From Thermoleophilia bacterium (lineage in GTDB: Bacteria > Actinomycetota > Thermoleophilia > Gaiellales > F1-60-MAGs149), in the NCBI GenBank assembly GCA_016462095.1, contig JAEMTW010000100.1:1-6849 (forward strand): DNA of 6,849 nt, written 5' to 3'. Positions within the stretch are counted from its first letter, which is position 1; every line of letters starts with the position of its first letter. The notes under the pieces were generated by a model. It was given only the letters and a program-made list of their open reading frames with translations, had not been told where the DNA came from and made no database searches. Below, piece by piece: positions 6,265 through 6,849 of this stretch. The position numbers were made by a program, and so were the translations under genes.

Positions 6265-6270
6265 TATGGT
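6265..6270 (+). promoter_or_regulatory. -10 box of the PAS/LOV-like gene (leaderless start)
   Basis: TATGGT is followed by 6 nt and the ATG at 6277. Those six bases are GGAGGT, a perfect Shine-Dalgarno-like string but with no spacer to the ATG, which is too close to work normally. The leaderless reading fits the other genes here better. Confidence 0.4.
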
Positions 6271-6276
6271 GGAGGT

Positions 6277-6717
6277 ATGTCTTCGAATCCTAATACTCCT
6301 CCCGCCCTAACTTCGACCGCTGCAATTCTGTTCGAGACGGTCTTCGACTCGTTGTTTGACGCAGTGATGATCACCAGCACGAACTCCGAGTCCGGGGGTC
6401 CGAAGGTCGTCTACGTCAATAAGTCATTTGAGCGGATCACTGGCTGGTCGTTCGCCGAAATTAAAGACCAAGGTCCCTACGCGCTGCAAGGCCCAGAAAC
6501 CGATTCGGCGGTTACCGCTCGTCTGAAAGCCGACCTCGAAGCAGGCCGCCCGTTCTCTGGTTCAACCGTTAACTATCGTCGTGATGGTTCCCCCTTCCCA
6601 ATGGAGTGGAGCATCAGCTTTTTCTCGCTGAGCGATGATGACAATTACTACATCACGATTCAGCGCGACACAACCGAGTTTGGGCGGGGCCCGAAGCCAG
6701 ACGCGCCGGCTGCGTAA
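6277..6717 (+). CDS. Stand-alone PAS domain protein, LOV-like but lacking the photoactive cysteine
   Basis: This 146-residue single-domain protein has one PAS fold from about residue 17 to 134 and no fused kinase, cyclase or DNA-binding domain. Its sequence is LOV-like: VVYVNKSFERITGWSFAEI (residues 44-62), LQGPETD (70-76), NYRRDG (99-104) and ITIQRDTTE (126-134). In photoactive LOV domains the first block leads to GRNCRFLQG. Here the aligned stretch is DQGPYALQG (64-72), so Pro67 replaces the flavin-adduct cysteine, and the protein has no cysteine at all. Two flavin-contact equivalents, N99 and Q129, remain; the second Asn (FWN) is replaced (FPM). It may bind flavin without adduct chemistry, or another ligand. 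The ATG at 6277 was preferred over an in-frame ATG at 6178, which sits in the right arm of the upstream hairpin and would add unrelated basic sequence. Confidence 0.8.
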   Translation: MSSNPNTPPALTSTAAILFETVFDSLFDAVMITSTNSESGGPKVVYVNKSFERITGWSFAEIKDQGPYALQGPETDSAVTARLKADLEAGRPFSGSTVNYRRDGSPFPMEWSISFFSLSDDDNYYITIQRDTTEFGRGPKPDAPAA

Positions 6718-6719
6718 CT

Positions 6720-6738
6720 CGGGCAGGTGGCCTGCCCG
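6720..6738. terminator. Hairpin after the PAS gene
   Basis: CGGGCAGG and CCTGCCCG form an 8-bp perfect stem with a TGG loop, 2 nt after the PAS stop codon. There is no T-run. It is probably a terminator acting together with the next hairpin. Confidence 0.55.
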
Positions 6739-6748
6739 TGCGGCAAAC

Positions 6749-6778
6749 GGACTTCACAAACCCCGGTTTGTGAAGTCT
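6749..6778. terminator. Strong hairpin, copy 2 of the repeated hairpin
   Basis: 6750-6762 pairs perfectly with 6765-6777 around CC, with a further G-T wobble at 6749/6778. The core is identical to copy 1 at 6156-6187. One base pair differs in a compensatory way: A6161-T6182 in copy 1 is T6753-A6774 here. Confidence 0.65.
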
Positions 6779-6810
6779 CCCCGGAGTGCTAGTTGGTGCA
6801 GGGTGGGACT

Positions 6811-6849
6811 GTGAAGACTCCACTGGTAAAACAGTTGCGCGCGGCCGAG
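6811..6849 (+). CDS. Possible first 13 codons of a further gene, cut by the window end
   Basis: A GTG at 6811 opens a frame (VKTPLVKQLRAAE) running to the end. Only a weak GGGTGG precedes it and no TANNNT box lies at the right distance. The stretch is too short to identify, so this is a placeholder rather than a firm call. Confidence 0.2.
   Translation, partial: MKTPLVKQLRAAE

Noticed and set aside
6178..6276. Upstream ATG start for the PAS protein
   Set aside because: That ATG lies in the right arm of the hairpin closing the previous operon. The extra 33 residues are basic and unlike PAS proteins, and TATGGT sits just before the ATG at 6277.
6156..6778. Hairpin pair as inverted ends of a small transposon carrying the PAS gene
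   Set aside because: Each copy is itself a palindrome, there is no transposase, no target-site duplication is visible, and both copies lie just downstream of genes, which fits terminators better.

Overview
The window looks like chromosome of a GC-rich actinobacterium. Three things support this: at least three and probably four genes carry a TANNNT -10 box exactly 6 nt before the start codon (the leaderless pattern common in Actinobacteria), GTG starts are frequent, and the strong hairpins lack U-tracts. The style of the beta-propeller protein (Thr-rich linker, a 'PWPTYGFDAGRTHWNP' entry, HRPPY) resembles Thermoleophilia (Solirubrobacterales/Gaiellales). That placement is a judgement from memory, not a search result.

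Layout. 1-636 (+) is the C-terminal part of a DAO-family FAD oxidoreductase whose start lies outside the window. It converges, with a 3-bp gap, on a minus-strand pair: folE (GTP cyclohydrolase I, 2096-2689) followed 4 nt later by a GT39/GT83-like polytopic membrane glycosyltransferase (640-2091). A 180-bp divergent region separates folE from a plus-strand membrane-anchored PQQ-like beta-propeller protein (2870-4231). A palindromic hairpin then separates that gene from a minus-strand VapBC-type toxin-antitoxin pair (4258-4904), which has a perfect 16-bp palindrome overlapping its -10 box. Plus-strand genes follow: an R2-like ligand-binding oxidase (R2lox, 5030-5980), overlapping by one base a 56-residue DUF1059-like Cys/His protein (5980-6150), then a strong hairpin, a stand-alone LOV-like PAS protein that lacks the photoactive cysteine (6277-6717), and two more hairpins. 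The last 72 bases hold at most the first 13 codons of another gene.

How the genes work together. Only three pairings look functional: vapB-vapC (4-bp overlap), folE-GT (co-transcribed, but with no obvious shared pathway) and R2lox-DUF1059 (translationally coupled). The rest are single-gene units bounded by hairpins. The most promising material is the R2lox-DUF1059 unit with its odd 16-bp direct repeat across the junction, the cysteine-less LOV-like protein, and the two near-identical hairpins flanking it, which differ by a compensatory base-pair change. I see no mobile element, CRISPR array, tRNA or rRNA.
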